Below are positions 53,401 through 62,335 of a DNA stretch of 64,000 nt, one piece after another (the first letter of the stretch is position 1; every line of letters starts with the position of its first letter). This DNA comes from Saccharopolyspora indica (GTDB taxonomy: Bacteria > Actinomycetota > Actinomycetes > Mycobacteriales > Pseudonocardiaceae). The translations under genes were made by a program, and so were the position numbers. The stretch is taken from assembly GCF_027853965.1 (NCBI RefSeq), contig NZ_JAQGLB010000001.1, positions 310,001 to 374,000 on the forward strand, in the 5' to 3' direction. The notes beneath the pieces are model-generated. The model had not been told where the DNA came from, did no database searches, and saw nothing but the letters and a program-made list of their open reading frames with translations.

Positions 53401-54626
53401 GCGAGCCGGTCCCAGGCCGAGGTGAACAGGTCGTCGGGGCCGAAGTTGCCGCTCTTGAGCGCCAGCGCGATCTCGCCGCCGCTCGTCGTGGCCGAGCTCC
53501 AGCAGATGCCCGGCGCGATCTCCGGCCCGATGCGCAGCACGCCGATCCCGAGCTCGCGCACGACGGCGCCGCTGGTCTCGCCACCCGCGACGAGCAGCCG
53601 GGTGACCTCCGCGCTCTCGACGAGCTGCTGAGCGGTCCGGGCCAGCACGCGCTCGATCGCGGGCGCGACCGCCCGACCGTCGACCTCGGGCACGACGTCG
53701 TCCGGCTCGCGAGCGGCGTACACGACGGGTGTGCTGCTGCTCGGCTGGGCCCGCAGCCACGCGGTGATCGCCTCGGCCTCCTTCGCCGGTTCGCGCACCG
53801 CGGACCAGGGGTCGATCCGGCGCACCGGCTCGGTGCGGGCTGCGGTGTCGATCTGGCGGCGGGTGGTCGCCGAGGCGCTGCCGCACAGCACGACCTGGCG
53901 CCCGTCCGGGCCGGGCCGCCAGCTGTCCGGGGCGCTACCGGGACCGGGCAGGCCGCAAGCGAGGCCGGAACCGCCGCTGACCACCGGGCTGTCGGCGACC
54001 GCGGCTCCGAGCACCCGCAGGTCCTCGTCGTCGATCGCGTCGACCACGACGTAGCGAGCGGGTGCGGCTTCGATGGCCGCGCGAACGGCCTCCGGACCGC
54101 GGCGCACGGTCTCGTGGTGGATTTCCGCGACGGCGTGCGACGTTTGCGGCCGGAGCAGGTCCGCGACCCGCGAGCGGGTCATCGGCGTGAGCGGGTGGTG
54201 CCGCATCGAGGAGTGCTCCAGCAGGTCGGAGCCGACGAACAGGTGCCCGCGGTAGACCGTGCGCTCGTTGGCGGGCAGTGCCGGGGCGACGACCACTCGC
54301 CGCGCACCGAGCTCGTCGGACACCAGGTCCAGGACCGGGCCGATGTTCCCCCGCTCGGTCGAGTCGAACGTCGAGCAGTACTTGACGTAGACCTGCCGGG
54401 CTCCCCAGTCGCGCAGCCTGCCCAGCGCCGCGCGGGTAGCGGCCATCGCGTCCGGCACCGGTGCGGTCCGCGTCTTCAGCGCGATGACGACGGCGTCCAG
54501 GCCGGCGCGGGCCGAATCCCCGAGGTCGTTCCCCTCGATCGCCACTGCCACCCGGAAACCGTTGCGCCGCAACATGATCGCCAGATCCGTCGCGCCGGTG
54601 AAGTCGTCCGCGATTGCTCCCAGCAC
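53397..54626 (-). CDS. Four-carbon acid sugar kinase (DUF1537, OtnK/DtnK type)
   Basis: 409 residues in the two-domain DUF1537 fold. The N-terminal substrate domain begins LGAIADDFTGATDLAIMLRRNG (the DDFTG acidic motif) and contains VYVKYCSTFDSTERGNIGPV. The C-terminal nucleotide domain has VLCGSASATTRRQI and VAGGETSGAVVRELGIGVLRIGPEIAPGICW. Family members phosphorylate the 4-hydroxyl of D-threonate, D-erythronate or 3-oxo-tetronate. Start GTG 54626 is supported by GAGG; upstream frame enters the divergent promoter. First gene of the minus-strand operon kinase-aldolase-DeoR. Confidence 0.92.
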   Translation of the reverse strand: MLGAIADDFTGATDLAIMLRRNGFRVAVAIEGNDLGDSARAGLDAVVIALKTRTAPVPDAMAATRAALGRLRDWGARQVYVKYCSTFDSTERGNIGPVLDLVSDELGARRVVVAPALPANERTVYRGHLFVGSDLLEHSSMRHHPLTPMTRSRVADLLRPQTSHAVAEIHHETVRRGPEAVRAAIEAAPARYVVVDAIDDEDLRVLGAAVADSPVVSGGSGLACGLPGPGSAPDSWRPGPDGRQVVLCGSASATTRRQIDTAARTEPVRRIDPWSAVREPAKEAEAITAWLRAQPSSSTPVVYAAREPDDVVPEVDGRAVAPAIERVLARTAQQLVESAEVTRLLVAGGETSGAVVRELGIGVLRIGPEIAPGICWSSATTSGGEIALALKSGNFGPDDLFTSAWDRLA

Positions 54627-54678
54627 TCCCGCACCTCGTTCCGCCCCGCTGCCGGACCGGCCGACCACGGGACACTGT

Positions 54679-54711
54679 TTGTGAAAATTTGGTGGACGAT
54701 TGTAAAAATTT
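54679..54711. promoter_or_regulatory. Tandem DeoR-type sites, 21-bp spacing
   Basis: TTGTGAAAATTT (54679-54690) and TTGTAAAAATTT (54700-54711) differ at one base and start 21 bp apart, two helical turns. They are strikingly AT-rich for this genome and sit between the divergent kinase and dehydrogenase operons, an arrangement fitting a DeoR repressor covering both promoters. Confidence 0.7.
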
Positions 54712-54786
54712 AGAAGCTGTGTCAGAGTAGCGCCCGCCGCCGACCCGCAACAAGCAGGGGCGACGCGTCGCCAGATTGGAGCACCG

Positions 54787-56145
54787 GTGATCCATTCCCA
54801 TCCAGCGCGGGAGCGCGGCCCCGTCCGGGTCGCCCTGACCGGCGCCAACGGCGGGTACGGCCGCACGCTGCTCGCGCAGCTCCAGCGCACGCCCGAGCTG
54901 GTCCCGGCGGCGCTCGTCGATCCGGATGTGGACGGGGTTCGCCGCACGCTGACCGAACTCGGCGAGGACCGCTCCGCGGTGGTCACCACCGGAGACGAGT
55001 TCCGCGAAGCCGTCGCCGAGGGCAGGACCGCGCTGCTCCGCGATGCCGACGCGCTCGACTGGAGCGAGGTCGACGTCCTCGTGGAAGGGACCGGGCAGGT
55101 TCGCGTCGGCACGGCCTACGCCGAGCAAGCGCTGGCCAACGGCACCCACGTGGTCATGATCAGCAAGGAGGTCGACACCGTGAGCGGCGTCGCGCTCGCG
55201 GTGAAGGCGGACGCGGCCGGGCTCCGCTACCTGCCGGGCGACGGCGACCAGCCCGCCAACCTGCTCCGGCTGGTCGACTGGATCTCCGCGGTGGGCCTGG
55301 AGATCGTCGCCATCGGCAAGTCGGGGGAGTACGACCTGGTCTTCGACCCGGGCACCGGAACCGTGGAGCAGGCCGGGGTGACGATCGGAGCACCCGGCCT
55401 CGCCGAGCTGCTCGACCTGGGCGCCGAGCCGCGGACCACGCTGAGCCGTCGCGCCGAGCTCGTCGCCGGGCTCAAGCGCACGGCCGCGGCGGACCTCTGC
55501 GAGATGACCGTCGTGGCGATGCGCACCGGCGCCGTGCCGGACGCGGAGAGCTTGCACTACCCGGTCGCTCGCATCGCCGAGCTCGCCGACGTCTACGCGG
55601 CGCACGAGGACGGCGGGATCCTGCGCCGCGACGGCGTCGTCGACGTGTTCTCCGCGCTCCGCCTGCCCGGCGAGGCGAGCTTCGCGGGCGGAGTGTTCGC
55701 GGTGGTGCGCACCGGCGATCCGGTGACCTGGGAGATGTTGCGGGCCAAGGGGCACGTCGTCAGCCGCGACGGCGAGTACGCCTGCCTGTACTGGCCGCAC
55801 CACGCGATGGGCGTCGAAACGCCGCTGACCATCCACGCCGCCGTCAGCGGAACCGGCTCGTCGCCGCGCCCGCGGCCGACGACGCTGCTGGCGGCCCGAG
55901 CGGCCACCGCGCTCGAACCCGGCACGTCGTTCCGGGTGACCGGTCACCACCACGAGATCGACGGCGTCCGCCCGGTCATGGTGGAACCCGACGCCGCCCT
56001 CGCGCCGTACTACCTGCTCGGCGACGCCCAGCTGCGGAAGGGCGTCGGAGCGGGCGAACTCGTGCGCCTCGACGACCTCGAGCACCTCGCACCGGAACCG
56101 CTGTCGGCCTACACCGCCGGGTTCGCCCAGGAGGCCGGGGAATGA
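54787..56145 (+). CDS. SAF-domain NAD(P) dehydrogenase (homoserine-dehydrogenase-like, COG4091 type)
   Basis: 452 residues. The N-terminal Rossmann domain begins VRVALTGANGGYGRTLLAQL and includes VDVLVEGTGQVRVGTAYAEQALANGTHVVMISKEVD, like a homoserine dehydrogenase. Later come IGKSGEYDLVFDPGTG, and a C-terminal SAF (AFP/flagellar P-ring) domain starting about 395 (RPVMVEPDAALAPYYLLGDAQLRKGVGAGELVRLDDL). To my knowledge the chemistry of this group is not well settled. Here it is divergent from an acid-sugar kinase operon and overlaps a carboxylate carrier, so oxidation of a four-carbon sugar acid is the favoured guess. GTG 54787 follows GGAG. Confidence 0.75.
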   Translation: MIHSHPARERGPVRVALTGANGGYGRTLLAQLQRTPELVPAALVDPDVDGVRRTLTELGEDRSAVVTTGDEFREAVAEGRTALLRDADALDWSEVDVLVEGTGQVRVGTAYAEQALANGTHVVMISKEVDTVSGVALAVKADAAGLRYLPGDGDQPANLLRLVDWISAVGLEIVAIGKSGEYDLVFDPGTGTVEQAGVTIGAPGLAELLDLGAEPRTTLSRRAELVAGLKRTAAADLCEMTVVAMRTGAVPDAESLHYPVARIAELADVYAAHEDGGILRRDGVVDVFSALRLPGEASFAGGVFAVVRTGDPVTWEMLRAKGHVVSRDGEYACLYWPHHAMGVETPLTIHAAVSGTGSSPRPRPTTLLAARAATALEPGTSFRVTGHHHEIDGVRPVMVEPDAALAPYYLLGDAQLRKGVGAGELVRLDDLEHLAPEPLSAYTAGFAQEAGE

Positions 56146-57434
56146 ACGCCGAGATCATCGCGCTGATCGTCTTCGCGGCGGTGTTCGCCATCTCCGCGAT
56201 CCGCAACGTGCACATGGGCGCGCTCGCCCTGGTCGCCGCCTTCGTCGTCGGGGTCGGCGTCGTCGGCGAGAGCCTCGACGACGTCCTCGCGGACTTCCCG
56301 GTCGATGCGCTGCTCATCCTGCTCGGCATCACGTACCTGTTCGGCGTGGCGCGGGAAACCGGCACGATCGACTGGCTCGTGGACCGCTCGGTGCGGCTCG
56401 TCGGCCCGCGGGTCGCCCTGCTGCCGTGGGCGATGTGGCTCATCGGCACCGGGGTCGCCTGCCTCGGCACCTCGCACGCCGCCTTCGCCGTGGTGCCGAT
56501 CGCGATGTCCCTGGCCACGACGCACCGCATCAGCCCCACGCTCATGGGCATCGCCATGAGCTCGGCGATCGTCGGCGGCGCGCTGGCCCCGACGAGCATC
56601 AACGGCATCACGGTCGCCACCATCGCCGAGGACGCGAACCTGCCCTACAGCGCCGCGCTGATGTTCGGCCTCTCGGTCGGGGTGAACGCGCTGGTGGTCC
56701 TGGTCGCGTTCTTGATGTTCGGCGGCCCGGAACTGATCCGCCGATCGCGCCGGGACGCCGCGGCGCTCGAAGCATCCGCGACGGCCGCCCGGACCACACC
56801 CGCGCCGCCCATCACGCGCCTGCAGGTGACGGTCCTGGGCACGCTCGTCCTGCTGATCGCCGGGTTCGTCGTGCTGACGGTGCTCGACGTGGACGTCAAC
56901 CTCGGCGTCGTCGCGCTGACCCTCGCGGTCGCGCTGTCGATCCTGGTGCCGGACGTGGGCCGCCGCGCGATCTCGAAGGTCGACTGGGGGACGATCCTGC
57001 TGCTCGGCGGCATCCTCACCTACGTGGGCGTGCTGACCCGGCTGGGCGCCATCGACCAGCTCGGCGAGCTGGCCCGGTCGGTGAACGTCCCGCTGATCGC
57101 GGCGATCGTGATCTGCGTGATCGCCGCCGTGGTCTCGGCGTTCGCCTCGACGATCGGCATCCTCGGCGCGCTCATCCCGCTGGCCGTGCCGCTGCTGGTG
57201 CCCGGTGGCGGGCTGGAGGTGACCGGCTTCATCTACGCGCTGGCGATCTCGGCGTCGCTCGTGGACTGCGCACCGTACTCCACCACGGGCGCCACCATCA
57301 TCGCCTCGGCGCCCGAGGACCGGCGCCCGGTGCTCACCAAGCACCTCACGGCCTGGGGATTCGCGATGATGATCATCGGCCCGGCGGTCACGATCCTCAC
57401 CATGGTGGTGCCCGCCCTGGTCTTCGCCGGCTGA
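56142..57434 (+). CDS. Carboxylate carrier (MatC/SLC13-type permease)
   Basis: 430 residues and about 11-12 helices. The opening MNAEIIALIVFAAVFAISAIRNVHMGALALVAAFVVG resembles the MatC N-terminal domain of dicarboxylate carriers. Two re-entrant-like motifs, GTSHAAFAVVPIAMSLA...GGALAPTSINGIT and ASLVDCAPYSTTGATIIASAPEDRRP, face each other as in SLC13/ArsB-NhaD proteins. It probably imports a C4 sugar acid such as threonate or erythronate for the neighbouring enzymes. The start ATG 56142 overlaps the dehydrogenase stop (ATGA), so they form one operon. Confidence 0.85.
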   Translation: MNAEIIALIVFAAVFAISAIRNVHMGALALVAAFVVGVGVVGESLDDVLADFPVDALLILLGITYLFGVARETGTIDWLVDRSVRLVGPRVALLPWAMWLIGTGVACLGTSHAAFAVVPIAMSLATTHRISPTLMGIAMSSAIVGGALAPTSINGITVATIAEDANLPYSAALMFGLSVGVNALVVLVAFLMFGGPELIRRSRRDAAALEASATAARTTPAPPITRLQVTVLGTLVLLIAGFVVLTVLDVDVNLGVVALTLAVALSILVPDVGRRAISKVDWGTILLLGGILTYVGVLTRLGAIDQLGELARSVNVPLIAAIVICVIAAVVSAFASTIGILGALIPLAVPLLVPGGGLEVTGFIYALAISASLVDCAPYSTTGATIIASAPEDRRPVLTKHLTAWGFAMMIIGPAVTILTMVVPALVFAG

Positions 57435-57440
57435 GCGGGC

Positions 57441-57472
57441 GACCGAGCCGCTGTGCGGTCAGCGGCTCGGTC
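57441..57472. terminator. Bidirectional terminator hairpin
   Basis: GACCGAGCCGCT (57441-57452) and AGCGGCTCGGTC (57461-57472) form a perfect 12-bp stem with an 8-nt loop between the convergent carrier gene (ends 57434) and the GNAT-AAA gene (ends 57486). Confidence 0.75.
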
Positions 57473-57485
57473 CTCCGCTCCCGGA

Positions 57486-58760
57486 CTACAGCCGGGTGCA
57501 GGTGTCGATGTCCTGCTCGAAGTCGGCGATGGCTTCGGCGGTGAGCGTGGGCCGGGTGTCGTCGATCGCCTTCAGGTACTCCTCGGTCGTCGCCAGATCC
57601 CGGTCCTCGTGCAGGACGTCGCGCTCGAACGCGGCCTGGGCGCCTTGGCGGGCGGCGAACTCGATGTCGGCGGGGGTGAACAGCTCGGTTCGCTCCACCA
57701 GCAGGTCCAGGTCGACGTTGTCGCGGGCCGGGCCGAGGTAGCGCGACCAGATCGCGCGCCGGGCGGGCGGATCCGGCGGGCCGACCGGGATGATGTAGTC
57801 GAACCGGCCGGGGCGCAGGAAGGCCGGGTCCAGGGAGCTCACCGAGTTGGTGGCGCACACCAGCAGCCGGTGGTCGTGCTCCCGGAAGCCGGGGATCAGC
57901 TTGAGCAGCTCGTTGGTCACCCCGTGCGCCGGGCCGGCCGCCGGCGTCGTGCGGGTGCCCGCGATCTCCTCGACCTCGTCGATGAACAGGACCAGGTCGT
58001 CGAGCTCCTCCAGCTCGGTGAACACCTCCCGCAGCGAGGTGGCCAGGCCTTCGGGGGAGGCCGCGGCCAGCCGGGACGGGAAGAGCTCCACGAACGGCCA
58101 GTTCAGCCGGGAGGCGATCGCCTTGGCGAAGCTCGTCTTGCCGGTGCCCGGCGGGCCGAACAGCACGATCGCCTTCGGCGGCAGCACGCCGTGCCGCTCG
58201 GCCCGGTCCGGGTGGGAGATCGGCAGCACGACGCGGCGTTCGATGACGTCCTTCTCCCGCTGCATGCCCGCCAGCGCGGCCCACCTGCCCGGCGGCAGGA
58301 GCATGCCGCCGAGGTGCTCGAGCACGTCGAAGTCGGCGGGGTCGAGCACCTCGACCTTCTCGAAGTAGGTCAGATCGGTGCGCGGGCGATAACCGGAGTT
58401 CACCATCGCCCGGAAACCCGCGGCTCCCTCGGGAACCAGACTGGTGATGCGGTGCACGCCGACGCCGCGCAGCTTCTTCTCCAGCTCGGCCAGCAGCGCG
58501 CTGCCGATGCCGCGGTTGCGCCACCGGGCGTCGAGCGCGAACAGCGCCAGCCAGGCCCGCTCGCCCTCGACCTTGGCGGCGGCCATGCCGACGACTTCCT
58601 GCTCCACCACCGCGACCAGGGCCGGGTGCCCGGCCCGCGCGATGGACACCACTTCGGCGGCGGAGAAGACCGGCTCACCGGTCTCCCTGCTCTGGTCCCA
58701 GATGCGGATCACCTGGTCCAGGTCGTCGTCGTGGAAATCGCGCACCCGCCAAGCAGGCAT
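57486..58760 (-). CDS. GNAT acetyltransferase fused to AAA+ ATPase
   Basis: 424 residues, two domains. Residues 1 to ~135 are a GNAT fold: VRDFHDDDLDQVIRIWDQS, acetyl-CoA loop WRNRGIGSALL (about 80-90), and GFRAMVNSGYRPRTDLTYFEKV at the end. Residues ~160-424 are an AAA+ ATPase: FGPPGTGKTSF (Walker A, 202-209), DDLVLFIDEVEEIAG (Walker B), sensor-1 LLVCATNSVSSLD and RPGRFDYIIPV (arginine-finger region of the FtsH/spastin clade). No protease domain follows. The fusion suggests ATP-driven remodelling linked to acetylation of an unknown target. ATG 58760 follows GGGAGG; upstream frame is not supported. Confidence 0.85.
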   Translation of the reverse strand: MPAWRVRDFHDDDLDQVIRIWDQSRETGEPVFSAAEVVSIARAGHPALVAVVEQEVVGMAAAKVEGERAWLALFALDARWRNRGIGSALLAELEKKLRGVGVHRITSLVPEGAAGFRAMVNSGYRPRTDLTYFEKVEVLDPADFDVLEHLGGMLLPPGRWAALAGMQREKDVIERRVVLPISHPDRAERHGVLPPKAIVLFGPPGTGKTSFAKAIASRLNWPFVELFPSRLAAASPEGLATSLREVFTELEELDDLVLFIDEVEEIAGTRTTPAAGPAHGVTNELLKLIPGFREHDHRLLVCATNSVSSLDPAFLRPGRFDYIIPVGPPDPPARRAIWSRYLGPARDNVDLDLLVERTELFTPADIEFAARQGAQAAFERDVLHEDRDLATTEEYLKAIDDTRPTLTAEAIADFEQDIDTCTRL

Positions 58761-58990
58761 GGCCCACCTCCCGCATCCGCCCGCACCACCCGGGCAACGC
58801 CCTCCCGGAAGCTGTTTCCAGCGGACGAACCCCGCGCGCAGCGCAGGACCTGCAACTGCACCGAATTCTCCGCCGCCGCAGCGGATCGTGGCAAAGAGAC
58901 GTTTCCGCTCGCCCGATAACCGCCGCCTATCGAACGGGCAGCAGATGTCCACTCCGGACGCTCGGTCGGTGTCGACCGCGTTCGGCGGCA

Positions 58991-59830
58991 CTAGCCCGCG
59001 GCGAGGCCGGTCCGGACGCGATCGGCGCCGGTGTAGACGTTCATGGACCTGCCGCGGAGGAAGCCGATCAGCGTCATCCCGGTGTCCGCGGCGAGGTCGA
59101 CCGCCAGCGAGGACGGGGCCGACACCGCCGCCAGCACCGGGATGCCCGCCATCGCGGCCTTCTGCACCAGCTCGAAGGACGCCCGGCCGCTGACCATCAG
59201 GACCGAGTCCCGCAGCGGGAGCCGGCCGGAGCGCAGGGCATCACCGATGACCTTGTCCACCGCGTTGTGCCTGCCCACGTCCTCGCGCACGCAGGTGAGG
59301 TCGCCATCGGCGGTGAACAGCCCGGCGGCGTGCAGCCCGCCGGTGCTGTCGAACACCCGCTGCGCCGCCCGCAACCGGTCGGGGAGCGCGGTCAGCGTCT
59401 CCAACCCGATGCGCGGCGAGTCCTCGCCGAGTGGCCAGGTGGTCTTGGTGCGCACCGCGTCCAGGCTCGCCTTGCCGCACAGCCCGCACGAGGACGTCGT
59501 GTAGAAGTTGCGCTCCAGCGAAGCCTCGGGCAGCGCCACACCGGGGGCCAGGGCGACGTCGACGACGTTGTAGGTGTTGCCGCCGTCGGCGGTGGCGCCC
59601 GCGCAGTAGCGGATCCCGGCCACGTCCTCGGCCGAGCGGATGACGCCTTCGCCGACCAGGAACCCGGCCGCCAGGTCGAAGTCGTGGCCCGGGGTGCGCA
59701 TGGTGATGGTCAGCGGGCGGCCGCCGACCCGGATCTCCACCGGTTCCTCGACCGCGAGGGTGTCCGGGCGGTGCGAGGGCACCCCGTCGCGGATGCGCAG
59801 CACGCGCCGCCGTGCGGTGACTAGTCCCAT
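58991..59830 (-). CDS. fdhD: Formate dehydrogenase sulfurtransferase FdhD
   Basis: 279 residues. The active-site cysteines are in [12 protein letters not shown] (Cys115 and Cys118), flanked by NFYTT as in the family, with later [24 protein letters not shown] and [35 protein letters not shown]. FdhD takes sulfur from a cysteine desulfurase and places it on the molybdenum of formate dehydrogenase cofactors. It lies 9 bp beyond the stop of the molybdoenzyme gene, which it must serve, and is its operon partner. Confidence 0.95.
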   Translation of the reverse strand: MGLVTARRRVLRIRDGVPSHRPDTLAVEEPVEIRVGGRPLTITMRTPGHDFDLAAGFLVGEGVIRSAEDVAGIRYCAGATADGGNTYNVVDVALAPGVALPEASLERNFYTTSSCGLCGKASLDAVRTKTTWPLGEDSPRIGLETLTALPDRLRAAQRVFDSTGGLHAAGLFTADGDLTCVREDVGRHNAVDKVIGDALRSGRLPLRDSVLMVSGRASFELVQKAAMAGIPVLAAVSAPSSLAVDLAADTGMTLIGFLRGRSMNVYTGADRVRTGLAAG

Positions 59831-59839
59831 GGGAGCTCC

Positions 59840-62128
59840 TCAGGCCCCGGCCGGTTCCAGCCGGACCACGATCCCCTTGGAGGTGGGGGTGTTGCTGATG
59901 TCGGCCACGCTGTCCAGCGGCACCAGCACGTTGGTCTCCGGGTAGTACGCGGCCGCGGAGCCGCGCGTCGTCGGGTAGCCGACCACGCGGAAGTCGCGCG
60001 CCCGGCGTTCCACGCCGTCGTGCCACACGCTGACCAGGTCCACCTCGGCGCGGTCGGCGAACCCGAGCTCGGCCAGGTCCTCGGGGTTGACCAGCACCAC
60101 CCGGCGGGCGTTGTGGATTCCCCGGTACCGGTCGTTGGGGGCGTAGGGGATGGTGTTCCACTGGTCGTGCGAGCGCAGCGACTGCAGCAGCAGGTGCCCC
60201 GGCGGCGCGGTCAGCATCTCGAAGTCGTTGGTGGTGAACATCGCCTTGCCGGTCGCGGTGCGGAATTCCCCGCTGTTGACCGGGTTCGGCAGCGCGAAAC
60301 CGCCCGGTTCGGCCACTCGCGCGTTGAAGTCCTCGAAGTCCGGCACCACGCGCGAGATCCGGTCCCGGATCGTGCCGTAGTCCGCCTCGAACTCCTCCCA
60401 CGGGATCGCGGGGTTCGCGCCGAGCGTCCGGCGCGCCAGCCGGCCGATGATGGCGACCTCGCTGAGCAGCGCGTCCGAGGCCGGTTCCAGGCGGCCGCGG
60501 GAGGCGTGCACGGCGCTCATCGAGTCCTCGACGGTGATGAACTGCTCGCCGCCGGCCTGGACGTCCCGGTCGCTGCGCCCGAGGGTCGGCAGGATCAGGG
60601 CCGTCTCGCCGCAGACGGTGTGCGAGCGGTTGAGCTTGGTGGAGATGTGCGCGGTCAGCCGGCAGCGGCGCATCGCCCGCTCGGTGAGCTCGCTGTCCGG
60701 TGCGGCGCGCACGAAGTTCCCGGCGACGCCGAGGAAGAACTTGGCGCGCCCGTCGAGCATGGCCCGGATGGAGTCGACCGAGTCCAGGCCGTGCTCGGCG
60801 GGCGGGGTGAACCCGAACTCGCGCTCCAGCGCGTCCAGGAAGGACTGCGGCATCCGCTCCCAGACACCCATCGTGCGGTCGCCCTGCACGTTGCTGTGCC
60901 CGCGCACCGGGCACGCGCCGGCACCGGGCTTGCCGAAGTTCCCGCGCAGCAGCAGGAAGTTGACGACCTCGCGAATGGTCGGCACGCCGTGCTTCTGCTG
61001 CGTCAATCCCATCGCCCAGCAGACGATGACGCTCTTGCTGGCCAGCACCCGGTCGCGGACCTGCTCGATCTCCTCGCGGGTCAGCCCGGTGGCAGCGTGC
61101 ACCTGCTCCCAGGACAGCTCGCGGGCCTGCGCGGCGAACTCGGCGAAACCACTGGTGTTCTCGCGGATGTAGTCGTGGTCGAGCACGGTTCCGGGAGCGG
61201 CGTCCTCGGCCTGGAGCAGCAGCAGGTTCAGCGCCTTGAACAGCGCGAGGTCACCGCCGGGGCGGATCTGCAGGAACTGGTCGGCGATGGCGGTGCCGCG
61301 ACCGATGACGCCGCGGGCCTTCTGCGGGTTCTTGAAGCGGAACAGCCCGGCTTCCGGCAGCGGGTTCACCGCCACCACCTGCCCGCCGTTGCGCTTGGTC
61401 TCCTCCAGCGCGGAGAGCATCCGCGGGTGGTTGGTACCGGGGTTCTGGCCGACGACGAAGACCAGGTCGGCCCGGTGGATGTCGTCGAGGCTCACGGTGC
61501 CCTTGCCCACGCCCAGCGTTTCCTGCATCGCCGAGCCGCTGGACTCGTGGCACATGTTGCTGCAGTCGGGCAGGTTGTTGGTGCCGAAGGCCCGCGCGAA
61601 GAGCTGGAGCAGGAACGCGGCCTCGTTGTTGAGCCGCCCCGAGGTGTAGAACAGCGCTTCGTCGGGGGAGTCCAGGGCCTTCAGCTCGGTGGCGAGCAGG
61701 TCGAACGCGGCGTCCCAGCCGATCGGCTCGTAGTGGTCCGATCCCGGGCGCTTCACCACGGGCTCGGTGAGCCTGCCCTGGTGGTTGAGCCACTGGTCGG
61801 TGCGGCCCGCCAGCTCGGAGACGGGGTGCTCGCGGAAGAAGTCGGCGGTGATGCGGCGAGTGGTCGCCTCGTCGTTGATGTGCTTGGCGCCGTTCTCGCA
61901 GTACTCGTTGAGGTGCCGCTGCTTCGGCCCGGGCTCCGGCCAGGCGCAGCCGGGGCAGTCGATGCCCTTCGCCTGGTTGACGTTGAGCAGCGTCAGCATC
62001 GTCCGCCGCGGTGAGGTCTGCGACAGCGAGTACTCCAGGGCGTGCGCCACGGCGGGCACCCCGGCGGCCCAGGTCTTGGGCGGCGTGACCGAGAGCTCGT
62101 CCTCGCTGGAACCGTCGAACCCGCTCAT
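59840..62128 (-). CDS. Formate-dehydrogenase-like molybdopterin oxidoreductase (YdeP/FdhF type)
   Basis: 762 residues, the length of the YdeP-type FDH alpha-subunit family. Near the N-terminus KGIDCPGCAWPEP (Cys58, Cys61) and EYCENG (Cys77) may hold an Fe-S cluster. CSNMCHESSG places Cys193-His194 at the position of the Sec-His pair of E. coli FdhF, so this is a cysteine enzyme. Molybdopterin-dinucleotide motifs include VVGQNPGTNHPRM, RGNFGKPGAGACPVRGHSNVQG and NTPTSKG. It probably oxidises formate or a similar compound. Start ATG 62128 has AGGGAG upstream; ATG 62146 lacks a site. First gene of an operon with fdhD. Confidence 0.9.
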   Translation of the reverse strand: MSGFDGSSEDELSVTPPKTWAAGVPAVAHALEYSLSQTSPRRTMLTLLNVNQAKGIDCPGCAWPEPGPKQRHLNEYCENGAKHINDEATTRRITADFFREHPVSELAGRTDQWLNHQGRLTEPVVKRPGSDHYEPIGWDAAFDLLATELKALDSPDEALFYTSGRLNNEAAFLLQLFARAFGTNNLPDCSNMCHESSGSAMQETLGVGKGTVSLDDIHRADLVFVVGQNPGTNHPRMLSALEETKRNGGQVVAVNPLPEAGLFRFKNPQKARGVIGRGTAIADQFLQIRPGGDLALFKALNLLLLQAEDAAPGTVLDHDYIRENTSGFAEFAAQARELSWEQVHAATGLTREEIEQVRDRVLASKSVIVCWAMGLTQQKHGVPTIREVVNFLLLRGNFGKPGAGACPVRGHSNVQGDRTMGVWERMPQSFLDALEREFGFTPPAEHGLDSVDSIRAMLDGRAKFFLGVAGNFVRAAPDSELTERAMRRCRLTAHISTKLNRSHTVCGETALILPTLGRSDRDVQAGGEQFITVEDSMSAVHASRGRLEPASDALLSEVAIIGRLARRTLGANPAIPWEEFEADYGTIRDRISRVVPDFEDFNARVAEPGGFALPNPVNSGEFRTATGKAMFTTNDFEMLTAPPGHLLLQSLRSHDQWNTIPYAPNDRYRGIHNARRVVLVNPEDLAELGFADRAEVDLVSVWHDGVERRARDFRVVGYPTTRGSAAAYYPETNVLVPLDSVADISNTPTSKGIVVRLEPAGA

Positions 62129-62207
62129 CCCGTGCTCCCTCGTCATTCGCCATCCGCGCTGGTCCAGCCAATGCCGCTCGCGCGCGGAAGTCAAAGAAGC
62201 GGGGTCG

Positions 62208-62217
62208 ATCACCTGAT
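62208..62217. promoter_or_regulatory. ATCACCTGAT motif upstream of the molybdoenzyme
   Basis: ATCACCTGAT, a palindrome apart from its CC centre, lies 80-90 bp upstream of the molybdoenzyme start. A near copy (ATCACCTGGT, 63377-63386) lies upstream of moeA. See the related finding. Confidence 0.4.
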
Positions 62218-62335
62218 AGGCGCCGGCTATCTCACGACGAAACCCACCACCCGGCCATCCGGCCGAGTGTCCGGCATCACGAGCCGACCACAGGAAGCTG
62301 ACAAGTTCTTGATCTCGGTTCCCTAGCTTGACCGC

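Noticed and set aside
59840-62128. Possible selenocysteine (in-frame UGA) in the molybdoenzyme, given the nearby tRNA-Sec
   Set aside because: The frame is complete without UGA and the Sec-equivalent residue is Cys193.
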